DNA from: Brachycybe producta
Lineage: Eukaryota > Arthropoda > Diplopoda > Playtdesmida > Andrognathidae
Assembly: GCA_036925085.1 (NCBI GenBank)
Contig: JAUPFP010000129.1
Coordinates: 1 to 64,000 of the forward strand
DNA length: 64,000 bases
Direction: 5' to 3'
Within the stretch, counting starts at the first letter, position 1, and each line of letters begins with the position of its first letter. The notes below the pieces were generated by a model, which saw only the letters and a list, made by a program, of their open reading frames with translations, ran no database searches and had not been told where the DNA came from. Below are positions 57,766 through 64,000 of the stretch, in pieces. Both the position numbers and the translations under genes were made by a program.

Positions 57766-60147
57766 ATGGCTACCTCACACGACAATACGGGGTCCCTGTC
57801 TGATCACCAGGGTTCGCACGAAGATCTGTTGGAAGTACCCGTGACTACTGATGTGACACCACCGCCGCGGCCGACTGGGGCCGAGTTTGACCACCTGTCA
57901 CAACAAGTGGCTGCACTCTCGACTCGTATGTCTCAGTTCATAGACGACCGATTCACGCCGAATCGACCGACTACACCACGGCGGACAACACGCACACATC
58001 GACTTCGCGACGATGACTCGGACGCCTCTTCAGCCCCCTATGTTGGCTACAGAGAGCGTCACGATCGTTACGAAAGACATTACACACCGCACACACGTCA
58101 TCTACCGCGTAACCCTGACTGGCAACAACAAGGGCAGTCAGATGATCCGCGTCACAGAGATGAGCGTGCAGAAATACCGATCACGACACGTGCTGATTCT
58201 CCTCACTCGCTTGTCCGGGTTGCACGTAGCGGTCGCCGCTCGACACCCCCGGAGCAACAGCCTAGCCAAGGAGCGACACAAGGCACTTCAGTTTACGCGC
58301 CACGTTTTCCACCTCAAGGGGTAGGTCTGATGCCGGCTGGAATGTCAAACGTCCAGGATGGCATCTATCGACCAACCCCCAGAGAACCCTCCGTGGAAGA
58401 ATTCAATAAGAAATACAGCGGTCGCCACCCAGCCGACTCAATCCAAAAATTCAACGGATTGACAGGTTTCCGTCCCTTCCTGGAAGAATTCGAGGAAGTG
58501 GCACACCTGTACGGTTGGAAAGACCACCACAAGGAGGAATACATCACGGGGTGTTTCACTGGGGCCGCCCGTACGTGGCTGAGTAAACTGAGGTATGAGC
58601 TTCAGGACATTCCTTGGCCAGCACTGAGAGTACAGATGGTAGATACGTTCGGGAAGCCGAACGAACTGGCCATCTTGGAGAAAAAGTATACAGAGATGCT
58701 CCAGAAGGAAGGTGAGAGTACACAAGCTTTCATCTGGGAGTTTATGATACTCGGCGACCGAGTTTACCCGCAACTTGACGATCAGCTGCGTATAAGCCAG
58801 TTGCGCCGCGCTCTACATCCCACCATACAGAACGCCGCGCATCACGCATCTACGACGTCGTTCAAGGACTTCGCAAACGCCGTCCTCAATATGGAGGTGG
58901 TCTTGCTGTCCTTGGATAAATGGCCGACGGAACCGAAACCCGCAGCTGATTCACAGTCGGGTAAAGGAGCATCGAAGACCGACCAGGAGCCGGCGGCAGC
59001 CGCCAGCCCTAAAGACAAAACACACCGGTCTAGGCATGATAAAAAGCCTAGTCAGGCTGCTGCCACCAATTCAAACCGACACTCTGCAGCGGACACCCAA
59101 CCAGAGACCACTCGCACGTTCGACAAGAGTAAGTCGACGTGTTATAATTGTGGCAAATTGGGGCATTTCGTCCGTGAGTGTCGGCAACCAAAGAAGAAGG
59201 TTGCAATCAAGCAGTTTGGAGAGCCGGTTACCGACTATGACATCAAAGGAGAGGTGCCTGAAACGGATATCATCACCGAAGACGGCGTTGAGTTTGCTCT
59301 AATAAGAGTGGCGGGACAAATCCGCCGGATTCCTCTTCCAGCAGCAGACTCAGCCGCCGGAGCGCCTACTCCTGATAAACCCGACAACGACAGTTCTGAC
59401 GACTCTGAGGATATACCAGTCAAGGTGCTCGACCGGGCTCCTGCACATAAATGGACCCCGGACGATCTAATCGTTTGGCAGGACACGCTCGACGTCCTTA
59501 AACAATCCGTCAAGGAGATTGGGTGCCGTGAAAATAAAACAATAGCCATCATGGCTCCCGGAACCCAATCGCCGACGAAGGGCCACTCCTGCTGCCGAAG
59601 ACTAATGACAACGGTGTATGAGCAGCTGGTAAGCAGCTGTTCACCTCAAGAAGTCGGAGACTATGATGCCAGCGACAAGAACCCGCGCATCGCCGTCACG
59701 ATCAACGGAAAGAGTATACGGATGCTCGCGGACACCGGAGCTACGGGCAGCGTTATCACCATTGAACTCGCGCAGGAACACAAGTTCGAAATCGAGCCTG
59801 TGTTAATTCCACCCAACATTCAGGGTGTGGGAGGCCAAAGGATCACCGTGGTGGGGCGACTCGCCGCGACGGTCCAGCTGGGCCCCCACGCTGTGCGAGG
59901 GCACTTACTAGTGATTACCGGCCAGCACGAAGCCATCTTAGGCCGAGATCTAGGCCGGGCTCTGCACTTAGCTGTGTCCATGACAACAAACAAAGTATAC
60001 GTGGAGGACGACCTCTTCGAATCCACACTCCGACAAAAATGCATCGAAGCACACATCGGATGGGCTCTGGGAGAAACTTCCGTAGAGGCCCCTGGCAAAT
60101 CTGCCAGCACCTCTAAGGAAAACCTCGAAACTCCACCCCGTAAGTGA
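57766..60147 (+). CDS. Gag-protease polyprotein of a Ty3/Gypsy-type element
   Basis: A 793-residue ORF. The ATG sits in a good context (A at -3, G at +4). Residues about 1-220 are polar and disordered, rich in Thr, Arg and Pro, with a short helix near 42-62. Residues about 226-382 form a retrotransposon gag domain (IQKFNGLTGFRPFLEEFEEVA, then an F-TGAARTWLSKL segment and an Arg-Arg-Ala-Leu-rich end). A basic linker leads to a CCHC zinc knuckle, CYNCGKLGHFVREC, at 459-472, which binds RNA in this family. A retropepsin-like domain follows: ADTGATGSVI with the catalytic Asp at 656 and an AILGRDLG motif at about 723-730. Gag proteins of this family build capsids around element RNA, and the protease cuts the polyprotein. 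The parts present look whole. No reverse transcriptase, RNase H or integrase follows in the window. It could be a lone gag-protease element or a host-adopted gag gene. Its age cannot be set without an LTR pair. Confidence 0.88.
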   Translation: MATSHDNTGSLSDHQGSHEDLLEVPVTTDVTPPPRPTGAEFDHLSQQVAALSTRMSQFIDDRFTPNRPTTPRRTTRTHRLRDDDSDASSAPYVGYRERHDRYERHYTPHTRHLPRNPDWQQQGQSDDPRHRDERAEIPITTRADSPHSLVRVARSGRRSTPPEQQPSQGATQGTSVYAPRFPPQGVGLMPAGMSNVQDGIYRPTPREPSVEEFNKKYSGRHPADSIQKFNGLTGFRPFLEEFEEVAHLYGWKDHHKEEYITGCFTGAARTWLSKLRYELQDIPWPALRVQMVDTFGKPNELAILEKKYTEMLQKEGESTQAFIWEFMILGDRVYPQLDDQLRISQLRRALHPTIQNAAHHASTTSFKDFANAVLNMEVVLLSLDKWPTEPKPAADSQSGKGASKTDQEPAAAASPKDKTHRSRHDKKPSQAAATNSNRHSAADTQPETTRTFDKSKSTCYNCGKLGHFVRECRQPKKKVAIKQFGEPVTDYDIKGEVPETDIITEDGVEFALIRVAGQIRRIPLPAADSAAGAPTPDKPDNDSSDDSEDIPVKVLDRAPAHKWTPDDLIVWQDTLDVLKQSVKEIGCRENKTIAIMAPGTQSPTKGHSCCRRLMTTVYEQLVSSCSPQEVGDYDASDKNPRIAVTINGKSIRMLADTGATGSVITIELAQEHKFEIEPVLIPPNIQGVGGQRITVVGRLAATVQLGPHAVRGHLLVITGQHEAILGRDLGRALHLAVSMTTNKVYVEDDLFESTLRQKCIEAHIGWALGETSVEAPGKSASTSKENLETPPRK

Positions 60148-60196
60148 CGACGAAAGCAACGGCCACCCACGCTGTCAAGAAACCAAACGCGACGAA

Positions 60197-60202
60197 AATA
60201 AA
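60197..60202 (+). terminator. AATAAA signal candidate after gag-protease ORF
   Basis: AATAAA 50 bases after the stop codon, followed by the 11-bp hairpin at 60,217. It fits the 3' end of the gag-protease transcript. Confidence 0.45.
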
Positions 60203-60216
60203 ACAATAATTCACCA

Positions 60217-60247
60217 GTGTTTATTTCATGACTATGGAAATAAACAC
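60217..60247 (+). other. 11-bp perfect hairpin
   Basis: GTGTTTATTTC pairs with GAAATAAACAC around the 9-base loop ATGACTATG. It begins 69 bases after the gag-protease stop codon. Confidence 0.9.
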
Positions 60248-60310
60248 CAGCAACCATCAAATATCAACAATAGAAGAGCGGGAGGAATTTGAGAATTGTT
60301 GTGTTGAAAA

Positions 60311-60328
60311 ACAACTGAGGACAGTTGT
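60311..60328 (+). other. Hairpin with tetraloop
   Basis: ACAACTG pairs with CAGTTGT, a perfect 7-bp stem with the loop AGGA. Confidence 0.75.
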
Positions 60329-60335
60329 CAAGAGG

Positions 60336-60363
60336 TGGGGGAGGGGATAAAAGGAACCCCCCA
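60336..60363 (+). promoter_or_regulatory. TATA-like box inside a G/C-tract hairpin
   Basis: TGGGGG (60,336-60,341) can pair with CCCCCA (60,358-60,363), presenting GGATAAAAGGAACC in between. ATAAAAGG (60,347-60,354) resembles the TATA box at 54,874 including the following GGA-C. It is a possible promoter for the second ORF or a second transcript. Confidence 0.4.
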
Positions 60364-60543
60364 ACGAATAAACAACCCCACAGCATCAACAACCCCTCTA
60401 AACACTCTCAAATAACTCCCAAAACTCTACAAAATTCATACAACTTTAATTTTTGAAACACTTTTAAACTTTTCAAAATGGCCGCCGATATTTACATATT
60501 GGCAACCATTTCAAACATGCAATAAACTACACCGGAACCACGT

Positions 60544-60599
60544 GGCCTTCACAAACAACTGTCAACCACGTGGTACACCTGGGAAAAACGCCGAAGGCC
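60544..60599 (+). other. Hairpin flanked by E-box motifs
   Basis: GGCCTTC (60,544-60,550) pairs with GAAGGCC (60,593-60,599). CACGTG lies at 60,539 and 60,567, both within CCACGTGG, so the two copies can also pair with each other. Confidence 0.55.
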
Positions 60600-60737
60600 A
60601 GTCAAGGACGTTCAGAAGAAAAATCAAGAGCCATAAAAGGGTCAGCAAAAGGAAAAACACCGTGCTCCCCTTTATTATGGACGGACGTCATTGACCATGC
60701 TGTTGACAGTAGAGGGATAGAAAACTTCAAAGAGACA

Positions 60738-60760
60738 ATTGCTCTGGGGGCCAGACCAAT
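60738..60760 (+). other. Hairpin
   Basis: ATTGCTCTGG pairs with CCAGACCAAT (9 of 10 pairs) around GGG. Confidence 0.65.
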
Positions 60761-60857
60761 GCACTGGGACTTCAAAGAAAAAAAAACAAACAACAAAAAC
60801 TGCTGGCCATAAACAAATAAAAAAAAAAAAGAAGAAAATCAGTTTTGAAGATTTTGT

Positions 60858-60910
60858 GAGAGCGGACACCTTCAATTAAAAAATAAAATTGAAGAACCTG
60901 TCACCCTCTC
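60858..60910 (+). other. Three-tier hairpin
   Basis: GAGAG (60,858-60,862) pairs with CTCTC (60,906-60,910), GACA (60,865-60,868) with TGTC (60,899-60,902), and CTTCAATT (60,870-60,877) with AATTGAAG (60,887-60,894). Confidence 0.85.
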
Positions 60911-60925
60911 AATTAAGATCGAATT

Positions 60926-60949
60926 GTGGGACACCAACTCCTGTCCCAC
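60926..60949 (+). other. 8-bp perfect hairpin
   Basis: GTGGGACA pairs with TGTCCCAC around CCAACTCC. Confidence 0.8.
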
Positions 60950-60972
60950 TCCCCCCTAAAAATAATAACAAA

Positions 60973-60999
60973 CAGCAAGGTACATTAGTAACCTTGCTG
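60973..60999 (+). other. 9-bp perfect hairpin
   Basis: CAGCAAGGT pairs with ACCTTGCTG around a 9-base loop. Confidence 0.8.
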
Positions 61000-61025
61000 A
61001 CCTATTCTTTCCAAAAAAAAAGCAT

Positions 61026-61112
61026 TAAGGAAAAGAAGGGGAGAAAGTTAATGGGCAATTTCACACCTCGGTGTGAAATAAAATAACGGCCCTTCTCCCT
61101 CGAGATTCCTTA
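61026..61112 (+). other. Three-tier hairpin of 87 nt
   Basis: TAAGGAA (61,026-61,032) pairs with TTCCTTA (61,106-61,112), GAAGGG (61,035-61,040) with CCCTTC (61,090-61,095), and ATTTCACAC (61,058-61,066) with GTGTGAAAT (61,071-61,079) around CTCG. Its left side is a purine tract, which can be mistaken for a retroelement polypurine tract. Confidence 0.85.
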
Positions 61113-61144
61113 GTCCTTTTGTTTATCTAAAAATAATAAACAGG

Positions 61145-61193
61145 ACCGACTCTGATAAGAATTAGATCAACACCTCTCACATCTAATGTCGGT
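61145..61193 (+). other. Two-tier hairpin
   Basis: ACCGAC (61,145-61,150) pairs with GTCGGT (61,188-61,193), and ATTAGAT (61,161-61,167) with ATCTAAT (61,181-61,187). The right arms are contiguous; the left arms are split by ten bases. Confidence 0.75.
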
Positions 61194-61237
61194 GGGACAA
61201 CCCCCACCCCCAATAAATAAAGTCGTGAAGAAACCAA

Positions 61238-61276
61238 TTAGAGTAAGGTGTCTTATTCTAAAAGGGGCCGGCCCTT
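61238..61276 (+). other. Hairpin followed by GC palindrome
   Basis: TTAGAGTAAG (61,238-61,247) pairs with CTTATTCTAA (61,252-61,261) with one G-U around GTGT. The palindrome GGGCCGGCCC lies at 61,265-61,274. Confidence 0.75.
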
Positions 61277-61303
61277 CTAACTTTTAAAAATTAAATAAGA
61301 AAG

Positions 61304-61319
61304 TGACCAAACTTGGTCA
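61304..61319 (+). other. Compact inverted repeat
   Basis: TGACCAA and TTGGTCA are separated by only AC. At DNA level this is a near-palindromic protein site; as RNA the loop would open by one or two pairs. Confidence 0.7.
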
Positions 61320-61420
61320 ATTACCACTCGATTTGCTCTCTTCAAAGAAGCACTCGTTTTTGTTCATCTCTTTATGCTCGATCTTCTTCAATCATCAAAT
61401 CTTCAATCTACTTCTGTGCC

Positions 61421-61446
61421 AAGTTCCAAATTTTAATTTCGAACTT
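61421..61446 (+). other. Two-tier hairpin
   Basis: AAGTTC pairs with GAACTT, then a C-C 1x1 internal loop, then AAATT pairs with AATTT across two bases. The plan is the same as at 55,200 and 55,280. Confidence 0.75.
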
Positions 61447-61466
61447 CTTCAGTTTTGTTGTCAATC

Positions 61467-61496
61467 CAAAGCTTGAGTACCACCTTCAAGCCTTTG
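61467..61496 (+). other. Hairpin with one bulge
   Basis: CAAAGCTTGA pairs with TCAAGCCTTTG, ten pairs with one bulged base, around GTACCACCT. Confidence 0.7.
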
Positions 61497-61543
61497 AACT
61501 CACGTGCAGTGCATCAGGCCTTCAGAACTCTTTGGACCTCTTG

Positions 61544-61586
61544 AAATAATAACAGAGTGATCGGGGACCGATTTCTGTTATTATTT
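61544..61586 (+). other. Long two-tier hairpin in the leader of the second ORF
   Basis: AAATAATAACAGA (61,544-61,556) pairs perfectly with TCTGTTATTATTT (61,574-61,586), 13 bp. A 3x1 internal loop follows, then ATCGG (61,560-61,564) pairs with CCGAT (61,568-61,572) around GGA. It ends 61 bases before the ATG and could affect scanning or translation. Confidence 0.9.
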
Positions 61587-61647
61587 GGAAGTAACCACCA
61601 GCAGCGGGACTTTTGAAAAAGTAAGAACTTTCTAACTCTTAAGAAAT

Positions 61648-63825
61648 ATGCCAGGTAGAGGCTCATGGAGAGGAGGCAGAATGATGTCTGCCTCTTCTAG
61701 TGAAGATGAGACGGAGAGTGGAACGGCGGGGACCGCTGAACCCCTCTCTCAATCTACCTGCCAGCTACAAAGGGCGGGCGCCGCCAGTGCGCCAATAACA
61801 AGAAGAGAGTCGCCAAACACAATAGATAGGCGCCGCACCTCCTCCGAACCGGAGAATTTTCACCGGCGTGGGGAGAAGCGCCTAAAAGCAAGCTTCAAGC
61901 GACCTGCCAATGTCGGGCGCGAAGGGAAGCCTGCTGCTCCAAGCAGCATCGTCCCCTTCGACGTCACGACATCAAAACACTACTGGGAGGAGCGGGAAGA
62001 CCGCATCGATATTAATACAATGGCATGGGGGGTTAACCAGGCGTTCCGCGATAGCATCGCGCCTGGTCAACCCATTCCGGGTGGAGCTGAAGCAAGAGGG
62101 AAGCGTGGGGGAGGTGGATCTGTGCCCTCCCCCCTCGAAGACCTCCACTTGGAGATGCAGAGGGAGGCTGCCCTTCGCCAGGCAGCCAGAGATAAAAAGG
62201 AAGGGGAGGACAATCTGGCGTACCTCCGTGCGGTTTGCGCCCGCCTTGTCGAGCTGGGCTTACCGTGTACGGCGCAACTCCCGAAGGAGGAGCTCCTGCA
62301 AATCGAGGCCCGACTCCAAGGAGCCGCCCAAGTTACGTCATCGGCCACGTCATCACCTCCATCCTCAAACTCGCCAGCAACCCTGACAACTGGCCTCTCC
62401 ACATCTCCTTCTCCACCCATAACGCCACCAGAGCCTTTCCAACACTGCTCACCGGTGCCGTCAATCACTCCGCCGCCTCCTCCTCATACACCATTATCGT
62501 CACCACCAACCTCCCGATGTGCCACGCCTCCACGCAGCGAGGCCGCCACACCAACTCCGACTCCAAAGCTACCTTCCATAGTGGTGGTTCCCCAACCTGT
62601 TCGTGTTCAGGTTCCCACTGGGGCTCGCCCCAAGGAGCCTCAACAGTCCTACAGGGGCCACCACTCTTCTCGAGACTCTCTTCAACGGCCACAACCACGT
62701 CGCTCTTCGCCACGTGGTTCCCATCTTTCGCCCCGACGCCGACCCGACGGAAGAAGTCAGCAGGAACAACGTGGTTCCTCTGGACGCGGCCCTCCGCCGC
62801 GTAATAACTTCGACCCAAGGGTCAGGCAAGACCTACAGGATCACCGAGTCCAACTGGACCGCGACCATCGCTATGAAACTCGGGGCCCTCCTACTTGGGT
62901 CCCGCGTCGCTCTCCTCCTCCGCCGCCTCCGGGCCGCCCTTCTGGACAACCTACGCCTACACCTTTGATGCCGCCACCTTCCGCAGAGCGTGCCGCGTTC
63001 TTGAAAAAACAGAAGGCCATCACAAACCTTCTGCAAGACGTCATGCGACAGGGAGGTGACCCCATGGAAGCACTGGGCCGTGCACCAGGAAGTGCCAAGC
63101 CACTGGAGGCGCTGAGCAGGAAGTCGGCATCGAAGCGACTACGTCAGCGGGCCCGCGATATGGCCCGGTCCGCCTTGCGCCATGCCAGGCCTATCACGGG
63201 CGCATCAGTTTCTTTGGAACCTGCGGCTCCAACACCAGCCCGACCAGCCGCACCGCCCACTGTACCCCATGCCGGGGCTACTCTGGGGCGGTTACCGCTG
63301 GATCATCCGTTCCGTGCAGCCACCTCCGGCGAGAGGTTGCTCAACAATCGGTGGGTCACTTGGCAGCGCGAAGTGCGCTCTGCCAACACCCTTTACATAG
63401 GACACTTCTCTTTGGAGGAAGGGTTTCCCCGTCTGGACCTCCCTCCCCGGGAGCGATATGTCGTGGGACTCTCCCGCCTAACAAGTGTCCTCATCACCAT
63501 CGTCTTCCCAAGAAGACGGATTGTTGAAACCACCAGTTTCGCCGGAGATGCCATCGATGAAGCCACGGAAGCCCTTTTGGGAGCTTTCGTCAACTCCGTC
63601 TTTAGACTGCCAGCTGGACAGACGTTCCGTACCAGCCGTCACTACATTCCGGAACCGGATCCTCGTTACCGAATCGCCGTCTTATGGGACGCCGCTTGGG
63701 CTACCTTGTACAACAAGCGGTCCTCCCGCAAGATTATCGGGGACCGGGACATCTTCAATATCTTCCACCGGGATCTACCTGACGACCAGGGGCAATGGCT
63801 GTCTGCCGCATCCAGCTACCGATGA
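61648..63825 (+). CDS. Unrecognised 725-residue proline/arginine-rich protein
   Basis: I do not recognise this protein. The ATG has A at -3. Residues about 1-100 are polar and basic, and 105-135 look ordered (HYWEEREDRIDINTMAWGVN). About 164-228 is a charged, probably helical segment (LHLEMQREAALRQAARDKKE, later LRAVCARLVELGLP). About 230-330 is Pro/Ser/Thr-rich with poly-Pro, and 335-440 is Arg/Ser/Pro/Gln-rich, resembling RNA-binding disordered tails. About 445-510 is helical and basic. About 545-725 looks folded (NNRWVTWQREVRSANTLYIG, then RYVVGLSRLTSVLITIVFPR). No zinc knuckle, protease, polymerase, signal peptide or membrane segment is seen. Other frames stay open over the disordered middle (62,235-62,804 and 62,603-62,968) with a C-rich third position. 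It follows a structured leader and precedes an AATAAA, so it looks like one transcript. A structural protein of a virus-like element is one guess. Confidence 0.6.
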   Translation: MPGRGSWRGGRMMSASSSEDETESGTAGTAEPLSQSTCQLQRAGAASAPITRRESPNTIDRRRTSSEPENFHRRGEKRLKASFKRPANVGREGKPAAPSSIVPFDVTTSKHYWEEREDRIDINTMAWGVNQAFRDSIAPGQPIPGGAEARGKRGGGGSVPSPLEDLHLEMQREAALRQAARDKKEGEDNLAYLRAVCARLVELGLPCTAQLPKEELLQIEARLQGAAQVTSSATSSPPSSNSPATLTTGLSTSPSPPITPPEPFQHCSPVPSITPPPPPHTPLSSPPTSRCATPPRSEAATPTPTPKLPSIVVVPQPVRVQVPTGARPKEPQQSYRGHHSSRDSLQRPQPRRSSPRGSHLSPRRRPDGRSQQEQRGSSGRGPPPRNNFDPRVRQDLQDHRVQLDRDHRYETRGPPTWVPRRSPPPPPPGRPSGQPTPTPLMPPPSAERAAFLKKQKAITNLLQDVMRQGGDPMEALGRAPGSAKPLEALSRKSASKRLRQRARDMARSALRHARPITGASVSLEPAAPTPARPAAPPTVPHAGATLGRLPLDHPFRAATSGERLLNNRWVTWQREVRSANTLYIGHFSLEEGFPRLDLPPRERYVVGLSRLTSVLITIVFPRRRIVETTSFAGDAIDEATEALLGAFVNSVFRLPAGQTFRTSRHYIPEPDPRYRIAVLWDAAWATLYNKRSSRKIIGDRDIFNIFHRDLPDDQGQWLSAASSYR
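62603..62968 (+). other. Overlapping open frame inside the second ORF
   Basis: A 121-codon stretch open in a second frame, with no ATG at its start (GTG). Its third codon positions are mostly C or G, its composition is mixed (hydrophobic, acidic and basic residues), and it contains TQGSGKTYRITESNW. The main frame over the same bases is low-complexity Arg/Ser/Pro. It may be overprinted coding sequence or a by-product of composition. It is reported as seen, with no claim of expression. Confidence 0.3.
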
Positions 63826-63950
63826 GGCCAGGTCCCGCGGGATTACCCCCCCGTACGGTTCATGGACCCAGGATCCTCCCCACCCTCCGCAGCAGGGATA
63901 GCTGCGCGCCACATGTACTCATGTGGTTGCCACCCATCCGGGTGGCATTA
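63826..63950 (+). other. Cluster of small palindromes and hairpins after the second ORF
   Basis: In order: TCCCGCGGGA, CCGTACGG, AGGATCCT, a GCAGC/GCTGC stem around AGGGATA, a CCACATG/CATGTGG stem around TACT, and a GCCACCC/GGGTGGC stem around ATCC. The last two are perfect 7-bp stems nearly back to back at about 63,908-63,946. A structured 3' untranslated region is the simplest reading. Confidence 0.7.
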
Positions 63951-63968
63951 TCGAAAAATTTATAAAAA

Positions 63969-63974
63969 AATAAA
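63969..63974 (+). terminator. Polyadenylation signal after the second ORF
   Basis: AATAAA in an A-rich stretch, about 145 bases after the stop codon, followed by TGTTCTTTTCTTTT, a U-rich downstream element. It probably ends the transcript of the second ORF. Confidence 0.5.
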
Positions 63975-64000
63975 ATACGTTGCAACTGTTCTTTTCTTTT

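Larger units (their letters stand above)
60148..61647 (+). other. Non-coding hairpin-dense region between the two ORFs
   Basis: 1.5 kb, AT-rich, with no convincing ORF. It carries an AATAAA at 60,197, an ATAAAAGG box at 60,347, a polypurine tract at about 61,027-61,047, three CACGTG sites and at least fourteen inverted repeats listed separately. It probably holds the 3' region of the gag-protease transcript and the leader of the second ORF. Confidence 0.6.

Noticed and set aside
59820-60260. 146-codon minus-strand ORF
   Set aside because: It is a shadow of the protease-coding region on the other strand.
60332-60347. Polypurine tract marking a 3' LTR
   Set aside because: Purine-rich DNA is present here and at 61,027-61,047, but each is one arm of an inverted repeat and no LTR copy follows.
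55800-61600. A pair of LTRs around the gag-protease ORF
   Set aside because: I looked for long direct repeats between the two sides and found only a 19-base match. Very old LTRs cannot be excluded.
63908-63946. Histone-type 3' stem-loop or hammerhead ribozyme
   Set aside because: The stems and loops do not match the histone stem-loop consensus, and no CTGATGAG core is present.

Overview
The window is eukaryotic, probably animal. It has a very long 14-bp satellite array, a Ty3/Gypsy-type gag-protease reading frame, TATA boxes and AATAAA signals, and a satellite variant spectrum that looks like decay of methylated CpG. No bacterial gene layout, tRNA, rRNA or CRISPR array is visible, and the species cannot be named from the sequence.

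Positions 1-54,692 are one satellite array, about 3,900 units of GTTTAAGGTTGAAC and its variants. From 1 to about 13,786 the unit reads as the reverse complement (GTTCAACCTTAAAC). At 13,788 the array folds back, and the next 13.75 kb repeats the left arm in reverse, variant by variant. The first bases of the window are mirrored at about 27,543. Both arms are full of 1-base length differences, and this noise stops almost exactly where the mirror ends. The left part is therefore either a giant palindrome or, more likely, one molecule read on both strands and left unpolished at a contig end. The clean part (27,544-54,692) shows higher-order structure: marker variants spaced by exact multiples of 14, a 1.12-kb tandem duplication and a 2.745-kb tandem duplication.

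Positions 54,693-64,000 are mostly single-copy. The flank opens TGTAACACC, with a TATA box and a polyadenylation signal about 140 bases apart, like a short LTR. An alternating 58-bp minisatellite follows, then a pyrimidine-rich leader. A 793-residue gag-protease ORF (57,766-60,147) has a gag domain, a CCHC knuckle and an aspartic protease; no reverse transcriptase or integrase lies in the window. After 1.5 kb of non-coding DNA comes a second ORF (61,648-63,825, 725 residues) that I do not recognise. It is proline- and arginine-rich in the middle, with an ordered-looking C-terminus, and is followed by a compact hairpin cluster and an AATAAA.

The most unusual feature is the non-coding DNA between 54.8 and 61.6 kb. 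It is packed with short inverted repeats, many built alike: an outer perfect stem, a small internal loop, an inner perfect stem and a small apical loop. I located more than thirty by eye. Two families keep the same apical sequence on different lower stems. This suggests either a densely structured RNA (leader and 3' region of a retroelement-like transcript) or a process that generates inverted repeats, such as template switching. I know of no described system that it matches. The gag-protease region is treated as a fossil element; it looks whole over the parts present.
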